Positions 22,199 to 34,365 of a stretch of 64,000 nucleotides of DNA are shown here, one piece after another. Origin of the DNA: Strongylocentrotus purpuratus (lineage: Eukaryota > Echinodermata > Echinoidea > Camarodonta > Strongylocentrotidae); the NCBI RefSeq assembly GCF_000002235.5, contig NW_022145612.1:15368809-15432808 (forward strand), in the 5' to 3' direction. A model generated the notes under the pieces. That model saw nothing but the letters and a program-made list of their open reading frames with translations. It searched no databases and was not told the DNA's origin. The translations under genes and the position numbers were made by a program. The stretch's first letter is position 1. Each line of letters starts with the position of its first letter.

Positions 22199-24453
22199 AT
22201 GGCGACTTCTGAGTCGTTTGATGCCAGTGAGACGGACAATTCTGAGGCTGGTGAATCCGCTTTCTGTTCCATACATGTCATCGATACTCAGAGCAAGATT
22301 ATACCATTTAGTGATAAAAGCTATCAAAAGTGTAAGGAGTGTGCAGCTAAGTGGGTAATCGTGGAAGAGAGTTTAGAAAGTGAAGTTGCAGAGAAGTTGC
22401 AAGAACACGTACACGAAAGTGAAGGTGTGGGACAAGTCGGTCTTCAGTCATCGACAACAAGCAGGTAAGTTATCACCTAATATATTGGTATAGATCTAGA
22501 TATCTAGGCCTGCATGAAATGAAAAGTGTTCACATTTTCCCCGAAATAAAAATTGCACTTGAAAAAAGAGCAGAAATTACAAATTTGGTCTAGAGTAGTA
22601 GAGAACAGACTAGATCTAGACCTCTCATCTACTATGTCTATGGTCCTGGATTACAGCCAGGATAGATTTTCTAGGTCTAGATCTACTACTACTAGACCCT
22701 GTCCCTACTACTACTGTCTAGACCCTCTACTTTTTTTCGTCTACAGATAAATTATAAAATAGTCTAATTCTTGACTCTTGCTTGTGTCAAGAAATTAAGC
22801 CATTTACATAGGCCTAACTACTTAAACTAGGTCCAGCAGTTCTTGTATTTTAGCAGATTGAACTTTAATAGAAATTATTTATTAGTCTACATCTCTCACA
22901 TTTTCTTTTACTAGGGAGCACCATACTCGGCTTCGAGGATATCATGCTGAATGTTACCGACACTTTTGCAACGTAACGACAATCAGTAGAGCATTGACAA
23001 GACTTCAGAAGAAGAGAGGTAATAAACAATGATTAAATGCTGCTAAAATAATTTAAACAGTACAGTACAAAGACAAAGAAGAGAAGGAGAGTGTTTGATC
23101 TGTGCGTGTGTGAGGCAGTGCAAAAGAAGACAACGGTAGGTGCAATTGTGCAATAATTGTTCTGCATCTACACATTTAGATCTACTGGCGATTTCAAGTT
23201 CAGTGTCAAAAGCCACAACACTGAACTTGAAATGCGGCTGGTGTTGGAATTGACCTCGGAAAATATGTTGTTGAATGTTGTCTGCTGAACCGAGTATCAT
23301 GGTTCGCTTTGACGATTTATTTGTTATTTCCCTATTCCCCAACACAAATCGCCTAGAGATTGGGAAATTTGTGATTTGAAGTTCGGTGTTGGTGTTGGTG
23401 ATCTTAAGATCATGAACCAAATGATAACGTCACAGCAAAGTTAAGCGAAATCCAATTTACAGTCAAAATGTTTTACAAATCATCAGAGCTATATATGTGT
23501 CTATTTTCTAAAGATTAATAACATTTTCTCTTTTGATTTGAAAATACGATTTTAGATTTTACATCCTGTTTGATGAAATTTGAATGCCATTTCTCACTGA
23601 TTTCACTTTCGTTGTATAGCCTTTTCGCTTGAAATCGTGAGTGGATCACATAAAAGGCGTGACATCACTCAGTATTGAGCTATTTCTCAAGTACAGTCAG
23701 TGTTGGAGCTTGGTTCAGCAGCTTGATCCACACTTTCAACACCAACACCACATTGAGTTATATATTCAGAAAATCAGAATGATTTTGATAAAATTGGTTT
23801 TAATCAGTATTTTTTCCCCTGTCTGTTCCTTTCTTCCTTCTCTTTTTCTTGTTAAACCCACAGATGCTGAGAAGACATCTACAGAAGATCCAGAGGAAGT
23901 GTCAGCAAGTGAGGATGCCCCTGCACCCAAGAGACTGCTGCGGTCGAGAGTATCCCATGAAAATCAACCCTCTACCAGCCATGACTTTGATAAGCCGCAT
24001 GTATTGCCAGTCCATTGCATTATCTGCAAAGGAGCTAAGTATATCCGCGAACAGTCTTCTGGTAAACGGAAGGTAGAAAAATTAATTCTTTGTGAAAGAA
24101 AAGATGGGGGGCATCTGTTAGAGGCCGCTTTATTAAAGCAAGATGAACAATTGCTTTTACACATACGTGGGAAAGATCTTGTTGCAATAGAAGTAAGGTA
24201 CCATAAATCGTGCTATTACAGGTATACAAAAGTTGTGAAGAGATGTAATACTTATAAACAGGATACTCAGCAAACAGTAATATATGATAAGTCATACTCT
24301 AGTTTCTGCAAAAAGGTAATTGAGGAAAGGATAATGAAAAATAAGGAGATCCTTAGGCTGACTAAGCTGAACCAACTCTTCATCAAGGAAGTCAGGGGAG
24401 TTGAAGGATTAGATGCCTCCTCCTTCAAAACCTACCGATTGAAAGCAATTTGA
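22199..24453 (+). CDS. Three-exon gene: 319-aa protein with two Cys/His modules, function unknown
   Basis: Exons 22199-22464, 22915-23018 and 23864-24453 join in frame (phases 2 and 1). Donors are AG|GTAAGT and AGAG|GTAATA; acceptors are TTTTACTAG and CCCACAG. The product is 319 residues. Module 1 has C23-x2-H26, C45-x2-C48, W52 and YHAECYRHF (98-106). Module 2 has C175-x2-C178 and YHKSCYYRYT (236-245). Each therefore has the pattern C-x2-[CH] ... Y-H-x2-C-Y, a likely zinc-binding fold that appears duplicated. A charged, low-complexity linker covers about 124-165, and the C-terminus (265-319) is predicted helical. ATG 22199 has A at -3 and G at +4; in-frame ATGs upstream (22100) would add an unlikely hydrophobic leader. 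From memory, many uncharacterised echinoderm and cnidarian proteins share these motifs but are longer, so this copy may be C-terminally truncated. It sits inside a TIR element, so it may be transposon-encoded. Confidence 0.8.
23191..23233. repeat. Perfect 16-bp hairpin in intron 2
   Basis: Arms 23191-23206 (ATTTCAAGTTCAGTGT) and 23218-23233 are exact complements with an 11-nt loop. Related words (GAAGTTCGGTGTTGGTG, and CAACACCAACACCAC near 23,737) occur nearby, so the intron holds further diverged inverted copies. Confidence 0.8.
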
Positions 24454-26044
24454 AGAAAACCTGTTGTCTCACTTCTCCATTGCAGTAAAATATACATGCA
24501 CATGTATATTGTGATGACAAGAGTTTGTAGCATTGTAACATCAATACGCCAATACCTATATGATAGTTATCCTTCCATGCAAAAACAGGGTAAAGATATG
24601 AATATACCAATTTCTGTTCAAACACAGTTGTTTGGGACAACTAAGGTCACACTTGTATGATGTTGTATTTTACTGTTCATGTGATTTATATGAAAACTTT
24701 AGAGATTGATGAGGCTTAAAAATTTATAACCACTTTGAATATATAGTCATTTACAGTATTTGTGAGGTAAATGTATATACTTCCAGCAAAATGTTTTTGA
24801 TGCCCAAGTCTAGTAGTGGTTTATTGACTGCACTGCACATTCAATTGTTTATGGTACATAGTCATTTAGACAAACATAACATGAATCCATTGTTACCATG
24901 TTTCACTCAGGTGTACATGTACATGTAAATGGGTACCCATCTAACCAGAGCAGTACATATTTTGTTGCTAGGTATTACTACATGCAGGTAAAGAGAAGTG
25001 TCATAAAGCATAACAAGTGCTCTATAAACAGGAACCAATATTTTATTTTGAAAATTCCTGATACATGTTGAGTAATGGTCATTCCCTTTGTCATTCTGGA
25101 AAGTATTTGTTCTTCATGTATTTTTTTTTCATCATGACTTGACACTGAAAGTTGTTTCTCAATATGTTAATGTAAGGGAAGAAAATACTTGTAGATGTCG
25201 GGAGATAAATGTGTTTTTTGCCTCTATTCACTGCTAAATAAATACATTGTACCATTGTAGGTATAGATTTGAACTGGACATGTAAGTATTTTGTTCCATT
25301 GTGAAAAAATATTCTAATTGTGCACTATCGGAGGATTGAGATTAAGTAGTTCACAATTTTGTAAATACCATGATTAGTAATTGAAATGTATTCACGTTTA
25401 AGTTTATGTTTTATGCTGTACAAATGTGGGTATCTGGCAATTCTTGTTTTTGTCATCAACGTAATGGAGGGAAAATATTGTTAAAAATATAATTAAATCA
25501 TCAAATCATCAAAGGCAAGTAGCAAGGAAGTTGATTTATGTCTGGTTTCCATGCCTTGTATGAATCAATGATGGATTTTCTCCCTCTAACAGTACACAAT
25601 GATATTGAACATTTGAAAGTCATTGTATGAATTAATTCTCTGTATTGCTAGTACAGTAGACTTATACTTGTTCAAAATCTGTTGGGGCAGTTTAATAGAT
25701 TTGGTATTAAGGAATGAGTTTGATCATTGTTATGAAAAAAACAAAAACAAAACTGCCTGGAAATTTCCTTTAAGAGCCAGAAAAGTGTACCTCATCATGA
25801 ATACAATTTATTTTTCTTACAATGAATCTACTTCATACTATGCATTACGTCTACTGCCCCCCCCCCACCCCATTGTCAAAACTTCCTGTGATTTTGCAAT
25901 GTATTTGAGATACATGTAGTTAAAAGATGATTAAAAATATTGATTGAATATGGAAATTTTGGCTTATCTATCTTGACACCTGTTCAAATTGTGTTTTAAT
26001 TTAAATTAATTTATTGGATTGTTTGTGTGTGTGTGTATGCACTG

Positions 26045-26093
<49 letters not shown>

Positions 26094-26965
26094 GCAGACA
26101 TACAGCCAGAGAGAGAGAGAGGGTGAAGTTTTCAGTATAAGTGTGGGGGGTGCTATATTTGTGATGGGATACCGAAGGATGGTTCAAGTTGTGTAGTAAG
26201 TGATGAATACTGGTAGTCAAAATGCATTGAAACCATGATTATACTCATTAAAAGATGTGCATCCTCATGTGCACACATTGATATCCCCCAAACAAATAAA
26301 AACAAAAATGAATAAATACATAAATAAAAGTACCACAGTCTACCAAAGTCCCCATTATCTCCTGACCCCCCCCCCCCTCTTTTCCACTTCTCTCCCCTCT
26401 CTATTAATCTCTCTCTTTATTTATCTCTATTTATTTTCAAGATTGTTTTTGTTTGTTGTTTAATCAAAGGGGGAAGTCCATCCTGAATAGAAGCAGAAAA
26501 AAGTTACATTGTGGAGTTGTCGAGTTGTGTTTCATTAATCACACCTTCAAAAATTGATAACTTGCTTACTTTCAAAACTTGCTGAAAACTTTCACTGTCG
26601 TCTTCCTTTCATTTTTCTGACTTTATTTAAACTAAAATATTTGTTAGGATGGACTTAACCTTTAAATAAAGAAAAATATAACACCAACCATTCCAAGACA
26701 GACTTGGGTGTTATTCCCTGGGTGAAACAAAACCTCCAAGTCCAATAAAATCCTGTGGAACCCATTAGCACAACACAGATCTCAAGATTTGAACACAAGA
26801 GGGCGCTGTAACTTTTTTAAATTAGCATAATTAATTAATGTGCAACTTATTGCACTGACGAGTTATCAATTGTTATTCAATGATTTTTGTTCTATTGAGT
26901 AACAAAAATTTAGGTATATACAAGAGTTGAGGCACGAAAATGAAAAATAAGCCACATATTTGATC
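24454..26965. other. 3' interior of the 5.3-kb element, no second gene seen
   Basis: AT-rich DNA following the stop codon. A possible poly(A) signal AATAAA lies at 25237-25242. A compound (GT)n-(TA)n-(GA)n-G9 tract lies at 26,022-26,090. Open frames of up to 98 codons show no family features. If the element once carried a longer protein, no recognisable remainder is left here. Confidence 0.5.
26022..26090. repeat. Compound (GT)n(TA)n(GA)n microsatellite with G-run
   Basis: Simple repeat inside the 5.3-kb element, ending in a run of G. Confidence 0.95.
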
Positions 26966-27092
26966 TATGGCCCGCGGTCTACCTTTACTATAGCTGTTCA
27001 TGACAAGTAGAGACTCACAAAGTTAGGCTAGGCTCAAGTCTTGTGTATAAGATTGTCAACGTAGAGTCTGTGCCTGCAGACTAAACTCATCA

Positions 27093-30000
27093 CGCTATCA
27101 CTGGCTAGCAGACAGCTGATTGGTGAAAAGTACAGTGGTCATCGGGTTCATGGCTTCATTTGGTCAGTCAGGTTGGTCTCGAATCGCAGGCTTTGAGGCT
27201 TTCTTGTCTTCCTTCACATTGCTACAGTATATTGTGGGTGGATGGTAGACAATAGAGATTTCATTGCCTCCTTTTGAAGAAAGAGAGATTTACATGATAG
27301 ACATACGGACAGATAGACAGACAGACAGACAGATATAGACCGGGGGAGGGCTCTTCCGGGCTTGCTGCACACCATCCACTGATATAGGTCAAAACAAGGA
27401 AACTTATATCTTAAAGTACGATTTGAGGCATAAGACCATCTAACAAAATACAATCACTAACTTCGCAGTTACACATGGTTATTATTATACACCAAACCAA
27501 GGCAAGTATGTGGTGTTGACGTCCCTGTTCAGTTGGCACGTACATTAAGATTGATGAGAGCAATGATTGAGGACATAAACCTCGAGATATAATCATCTTT
27601 CACTTCTTGATGGGTTAGTCATGGCATATTAGCTCCCTTATCATAATTGTTACCTTTCAATCACAAACCTTCATGATCTTATAGTCGGGTGAAGCAAGTC
27701 ACTGCAATCCAAGAGAAATGATATACATACATTACATACAACATAGGCTATCCATTATTGTAGTGAATAGGAATCCTCATGGTGCAGGACTAGCGAGATT
27801 TAACTTTTAAGCAGCATTGTGAAAATCTGATAAAAACCACCTTCATGGAGCTTCAAAGAGAATAGGTCTAATTGTGCCCGTTGGTAAGGCATTACTTCTC
27901 ATTACCAGGTCCCTCGGAGAGGACCTAAAGCCGTCGGTCGACTGGTTGCTTATTTACAAAAAAGCTTTCTTAGCAGTCAGGTAAAATAACCCCCGCCACC
28001 AATTGTATTGAACTGTAGATCAACCAAGCCCAATAACATTTTCTTTCTTTTCTTCATTATTTCACTGCTACTCTTCTCTAAAGTAAATTCAGTATGAAGT
28101 CGTATACAATCCGGGAAAAGTTTAATTTTGACATTACCAGTAACACCTCGACCCCCTTTTGTGACCCATGCCTCTTTTCCCACCTGTTTCTAATAAAGAA
28201 CAAACCCCGTTCCTTCGCCTCCCCCACCCCTTCCATCCCGGGTCTGACATATGGCTCGCATTTGGCCATGAACTTCAGACAATGCAATGAGGGAAATCAC
28301 TATGACCAGTCCTATAAGCCCAGGGTTAAAAGGAACCCCAATGCCAAAGTCATTGACAAGCTGTTCGTTTCTTCACGGGGTGCCCATGGGTTTGTAGCAA
28401 CTGTTGCCAAGCCCAAAGGCAAGTGTTGCAGACCCCTCCATTACAATAGGGGCGATAATCTCCGATGAAGGGCACATGGCAATGTGGTTTAGGGGTACAT
28501 GGGTAAAATAACTAGGGGCACATGCTCGCAAATGAAGAAGGAAAAAAATCGATTGCATTCTGAGTAAGTATCATGAGCTAGCATTTATTGACATTGAAGA
28601 AGTATCAGTAAACTGTTCGAATTCTCATTCTTTTCCCTTTTGATCAAAAAAAATATATATTTCCTTTTAAAATGCCCCCACTTTGGGCTGTCCCTCCCCA
28701 GTTTAAATAATGTACTCCTTGTCTAGGTGTGAAATGTAGATTAGCCATATGAAAATGAAGAAAAAAAACGGGTTTCTGCAATCTTCTTGCCATCAGTAGT
28801 CAGCAAATTCTAATTTACAATTGCTCCAATTTTAGTCACTAATTTAGTATATTCAAGGAGCTTTTGGTACATGACTTGTAGTAAATAAGAATGTTTCTAT
28901 TTGAATCGAGTTCGCATAATGCAAGTTGATTAACGTATTATACCAAGTGACAAATGGGTGGCTCTTTTATGGCGTGATAAAAAATGAATACTGTATTATT
29001 ATGGGATCAAGTTATTAAATGGGCTACCAACATGACCAATGCAAATAACCAATAAAAAACAGAATTTGGCTATTATTCATCAATGTTCTCTCATTAATTT
29101 TGACTAAAACAACGCATGAGGAATATTAGGCCTATCGGCGAAACTAAAGCGTGCTTTTTGAAGACCTACATGTACGTGATTTTAAAGTATAACTATAAGA
29201 TCTACAGCATTTCAAATGTATATTAATAAATAATTGAAGTTTATATAGCGTCCTTCCACTGGATACAAAGAGCTTTGAGATGCCATTCTTGAGTCAGTGC
29301 TAGATTCAAAATATAAAGAAGTTACCAAGCAGTAACAATGTGAGTTCAATGAATGATTATAGTTTCAGAATATCTATATCTTCAGAATCTGTTTGAATGA
29401 AGCCTGTGGAATAAATAGGAAGTTAAAAGGCTATAGAAAGTCAAGTTTCTTGGAATGTAACCGAGCCGACAACCGGTACGTATATTTATGATATTGATAA
29501 TGCATGTACAGTAGGACCATAAATGGCTTTGTATATCAGAAACATCAGATAATATAAATTTCTTTATTCAATGTGGGGAGAACCGGATATCGAGATTCAA
29601 GCTTTGCTAACGGTTTCGATTCCAGGAAAAATGCGAGTGGAAGTAAAAAGGCTTTGTAGTTCAGACCAGATGATCTACGGGATAAGTTTTATTGGACGCT
29701 TTCTGCAATGCTTTTCAAACAGAGACAAGGAAATACTCCAAACTCTGTGTAGTGCTGGTGATGGAAATACTTTGTAATGCTACAAGTGTTCCGAGAATTA
29801 CAGTTTCTGGTCTTTACTGAGGATCAGATAACATCAGGGAACTATATACCGGGTAACGTGGATACCAGGTCCGAGTCTCGGGGTCAACTTCCGCGAGATC
29901 GGACGGTTTCTCGTCTGGTCATGATGAAATAACATGGCCGGGCTAGTTTGTTTGTCCTGCGAAACCCGACCGTACCAAACTTCCCATATTTATAAACCAG

Positions 30001-33000
30001 TCACGATCCATTATAAATGCATCTAGTCGTCATCAATTTCATTTTCATATCAATTTGTCCTTTTCATTTATTCTGTATCAATCTCCGCTCTGATAAGTTT
30101 TACACTGCATTGATACGTCCCAGATCTCTCTGCATGCCCTTGACCCGAACATAACGCCATGTGGAAAAATAATGTGACCAAGGATTCGAGGTGGGATGTG
30201 ACATTGCCATTGGTGTCAGAAATAAGACTTGTTGGTCTTCCTCTCTTATCACATGTTTTCGATCAACATCTCCATGTTCACAGTATTCACATTAAAACTG
30301 CTAATACAATAAATTGTCCAGGTCTCAAAATGACTTGAACTTGAACTGTAACACATTTCACTATTCTCTGTATGACATTATATAGCTTTGACTCTAAAAC
30401 ATGCATAATGTAGTATCAAAATACATCTAGCGTAATGCATGGTCTCGGAAGATGTTAATTTTGACCGTTCTAACTCGTTTTCATTACCATGAATATTAGA
30501 AATGACCATCCACATAACACACCTGAGTCAAGGGCACCTTCTACTGGCGTGATCCCTGAGAACAGGGGGTCAACTACGGGTTAAAACGATTCCATGCTGA
30601 GGTAGAAAAATTGGGTGGTTTCGAAAGGTCAACTGCTTCATTCAGGGAGGGGTGACCCCTGCGAGAGACCAGAACCAATCGTTGCAAATTTGAAACCCGG
30701 GTGGTAGAAAGAGACAGAGAGAAGGGGGGGGGGGGTACTTGTACTTCACCTGACACTCTGAATGCCTGCACGTGCTTTTTTATGAAGACGGTGTCCCTGG
30801 ACTATCGTTTAAAAAGTACATTCATTTTTCTCTCTGCCTTAAATATCGTATTCAAAGAACATCAATAGGCCAGCGTAAGAAACATAGCCTACTGTACGCC
30901 AGTATTTGCCAGATGATACTACCACGATCGAGGGCAAAGTATGGTCATCGCACGCTGTAGGAACATGGCTAACGAGTTATGGTTAGAGAGGGAAACAGAT
31001 GTGAGATAAAGTCGACTTTTATGCGAACTACTGCTGTTTGCTCAGGTAGCCAAGGTGCTTCCGTCATCTGTTTAAAACACCGTGACTTTGGGTCTTCAAA
31101 CTTGTTTCCTTTTCCTTTTCATCGATGAACTTGGGGAATATATAGGACTTTGGGTTATAAGTCCTTCATTATGAAGTCAGGTAACAAAGCTCTCTAGATT
31201 CTAGAACAATGCATTTCGTAAATCGCGCACTTTAAAACAAAATAGGTGTTCTCGCACAGAACATTAATTTGTTAGGAAACTGTACCAAAATGATATTTCA
31301 CTAATGATTTATAAGATCCAAAGCTTCCTAAAGACATTTTGATAATCGTTAGGTTACAGGGCTTGATGTTCAAATCTTTGGAAAACCATACAAAAAGGGA
31401 ATGATAACAGCATTGATCATGAATTAAAACCTATATCATGCTCAATTATCCAAAATCACGAAAACGCTGACGCCATTCCTATAGCTTTATCGAATAATGG
31501 GCGTAATAGAACTCACGCACCGCAGTGGACGTTCGCCTCAATCTTGGGATTTAAATACTGGCAACTTGAAAACCTGAAAACTGTCTTGTATTATTTGGTT
31601 TCATAACGCTCCTTGGTGACCAGTCATTGCAGAATCCATGGGTATTATATTATGCAATCCAATAAACTTGGGTGATGATTATAACAAGTGCAATCATTTA
31701 CCCTTGATTCAGTCGATTGATTGATTGCAAGGCCTCTGTATTATGGTGAATCATTAAACGGAAATATCCTGTATCAGAACAATTAAAACAGATACCCTGT
31801 TACCCTCGTTGGGGGTACACTTTTGGATTTAAAAATATCAAGTATTAATCATCATTTGGGGGTTGCAGAGGGGGGAGGGGGTGGCTGTTACACTTGTCAA
31901 TTTCTGGGGGCCCCACAAACTTTGACATGTTAGGTCAGCTCCAACTTGTCAAAATTTCACGAGTCTGTTTCCCATCCCCTTGTCAACCGGTTGATTTCGT
32001 ATAATTCTGTTTTATTCTCTCCTTTTCCTCAGTCCCTCATCGTCAAATTATAGCATGGATGTGCGGAGTTTTAAAAGTTTATATTCAAGTATTTTGCTGA
32101 AAATTATGTTAAATCTACTTTCTTCAACTCGTCGCTCAGGCCTTGAGTTTCCAATCTGATTATGAAAGAGAACACATACAGTGAACATGTCCATTATTGG
32201 AACGGTACCCCATTTTTGCAAGAGCGATAACATTCGAAAGAAAATGACGGGCGAAGAAATCTCTCGGACGAGGCCTTGGACCGTGGCCAATCTCAAGTAC
32301 ATTGTTCGCCTTCTTGGCCTGTGTCTTGCTAGAAACAATGGCCTTGCAGCTTTAGCAATATGAAAGAGTTTCTATGATTTAGTACCCCTCCCATCTCCTT
32401 GGTGAAACCTATTATGAAGCACATCATAATCGATAAGATCCAGGGTACCCTCTATGAAGTTCTTTGAACGGTTCAAGGGTGGAACAAAAAGTAATTCTGA
32501 GACAGTAGCATTTGAAGATGGGAAGAACTCAGTATACTCCCTAATTTACTTCATTGGTAATCTGATCCGTGATTCAATAATCTTGAATTCAAACTCTCAG
32601 TGAATTTCCTAAATGTCTATACTAATGATAATGATAATATTAACAACAATGCCTTATAAGGAACCTTAAATTTCAATGTTTTAACGATTTTAGCAATTGT
32701 TTAGATACTATGAAAGCCCATAAGCCCCATCAATCCTCTTATGTTTTCAGCTAGCAAGAGATTGAAAATAGCAGTTATATATTTTTTGTTGTGAGTTTGA
32801 ATTTATAATTTCTGCTATCACTTTGGGGCCCCTGTTTATTTTGGTTTATAATTATTTTCGAAGAGAGCTCCTGTTTGGAAAAGTTGCCTCATACTTGCAC
32901 TAACATTAGGAAGACTGTCGCGAAACATGCTATGGCTCGTGTGACAACTGCATAAAAGCTAACCCTCTATGAATAGTGTAGTCGGTGCCAAAAACTCCCT

Positions 33001-33200
33001 AGACCGATAAATAAACCTGGATAGATTAAGTTAAGTAAATGAAGATCAAGCCATTTGACTAAAGCTCAAATCCTCATTCATCTGATTAAAAGCATGAAGT
33101 GAGATCCTTGGATTAGTTGGCTTATGAGATGAACAATGGATTAGAAGCTCAAAGGCGTTAAGGATTTTCACTGTCACGCTATCGACTGGCCACTACACTA
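27093..33200. other. Non-coding stretch with a SINE piece and short repeats
   Basis: It holds a (GACA)n tract at 27,293-27,336, a 5'-truncated SINE at 27,872-27,990 and a G-run near 30,725. Around 29,230-29,290 is a TTTATATAGCG...AAAGAGCTTTGAGA block of the kind seen in dispersed repeats of many marine animals. A 124-codon ATG frame at 28094-28468 is within chance expectation and unlike any family I know. No gene is called. Confidence 0.45.
27872..27990 (+). mobile_element. SINE 3' body, 5'-truncated
   Basis: The block GTGCCCGTTGGTAAGGCATT followed by ACTTCTCATTACC and GGTCCCTC matches the 3' part of the SINE at 44,510-44,660, and resembles a sea-urchin SINE body I remember. The tRNA-like head is absent. 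The tail runs through TTAGCAGTCAGGTAAAAT. Confidence 0.6.
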
Positions 33201-33325
33201 ACAGCAAAGAATAAATAAATGAATAAATGTAAATAAATAACTAAATCCATAAATACATACATAAATAAAAGCATATGAATTAATAAATGAATAAATTCAT
33301 AAGTACATAAATACATAGGCCTATA
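33201..33325. repeat. AATA/AATAC-rich low-complexity tract
   Basis: Imperfect tandem AATAAATA, AATACATA and AATGAATA words. Confidence 0.85.
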
Positions 33326-33624
33326 CAAATTATAACTAAACTTATAATCAAATGAAATATGAAATAAAAGCTTAATCATAAGCCTTATTCTTATGATTTA
33401 AAAATAATCGACTGTGCGGTTCTCCCCCAGTCCGTATACCAACGGGTTATACATGGACAAAAAATTCATCTTAAAGCATATTCAGTGGCTCAGCACGTAG
33501 GTGTATAATGCTTCAAGACACTTAAATTTAAGTGAAAACAGAAGCATTACTAGGAGGAATTTTCGGTGAAAGTCGTTCTGACCACACGATGTAATAAATG
33601 TTTATGCATGACCACAACTAAACT

Positions 33625-34185
33625 CTTATGCCATTGTTTTATTTTATCTACATGTTATTAGTCATCTAAATGGCTTCGTTTTAAGAAAACAGGGTACCTG
33701 TAGCTCCGATGTAATAGGAATCAAACTAACGCAATCTTTTATGTCTCTGTCTGTCCCGCCTTTCCATTGAACACTAAAATTATATTGTCATGTAATGATC
33801 GCAATCATCAATGCGCTCTGTGTAGAGAAGGCGCTATTCGAATATTGATATTTTTATTTAAATGGAAAATATTAAATTCATCTCAAGAAAAGCATATAGA
33901 GCTATGCTTCCTGATAGATTTTTGTCCCATGTGATAATAATACTATTGTATTATGCAAAGAAAATATGAGGAATTTATGACAAAATACAGTCTGACTAAA
34001 CATAAAGGTTTATTCATTGTGTCACAGGTAATGTTTTATGCCATTTACCTGATATTGGGCCTCGTTTCAAGAACACAGAGTGCCTAGAACAATGATGTAA
34101 ATGAGAATAAATGATTAGGCATACGTTTTATGTCTCTGTCTGACCCGCCTTTCTAAACGCTAAAATAATATTGCCATCTTTCACT
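33625..34185. repeat. Diverged tandem duplication, period about 410 bp
   Basis: 33,625-33,800 and 34,035-34,185 share TTATGCCATT, a GGC(T/C)TCGTTT(T/C)AAGAA block, GATGTAA, and TTTATGTCTCTGTCTG followed by CCCGCCTTTC, in the same order. Many substitutions and indels show an old duplication. Confidence 0.65.
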
Positions 34186-34354
34186 AGTAATAATGTACCT
34201 GGTCTGCGGAGAGAGGGTGAGAAAGATTTGGGTAAGAGAGAGAGAGAGAGAGAGAGAAGAATGCTTTAGTAGGAGCAAGACCGAGAAGAAAAGTTTTACA
34301 CGAACAAACAGATCGGTTGCTTTCCTCCACTGCAGATTCACGGTACTCTTCACA

Positions 34355-34365
34355 TGCGCATGCGC
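34355..34365. promoter_or_regulatory. NRF1-type palindrome TGCGCATGCGC
   Basis: This is an exact match to the NRF1 core. It stands alone: no coding frame or CpG-rich promoter is evident next to it. Two further exact copies in the window lie in the 50-57 kb duplication cluster. Confidence 0.35.

Larger units (their letters stand above)
21766..27083 (+). mobile_element. 5.3-kb TIR element carrying a Cys/His-module gene
   Basis: The left end TAGTCTGCAGGCACAGAC (21766-21783) recurs inverted at 27066-27083 with no mismatch. Homology between the two ends goes further in: the inverted box TAGACCGCGGGCC lies 109 bp from the left end (21875-21887) and 102 bp from the right end (26969-26981). Both are followed inward by a TTTTCAT...CGTGCCTCAA block. 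The flanks are AACTCATTA and AACTCATCA. Together these show a transposon-like unit of 5,318 bp with diverged ends about 190 bp long. The only gene inside is the three-exon one at 22199-24453. No DDE transposase or other recognised enzyme is visible, so the element is either a deletion derivative or uses the unrecognised protein. The superfamily is not assigned; a 9-bp duplication is compatible with MULE-like or P-like elements. Confidence 0.75.

Noticed and set aside
23043-23420. 125-codon frame on the minus strand
   Set aside because: It lies in intron 2 of the plus-strand gene over a hairpin-rich segment, and has no family features.
28094-28468. 124-codon ATG frame
   Set aside because: About the length expected once by chance in a window of this size and composition. 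No motif or splice partner was seen.
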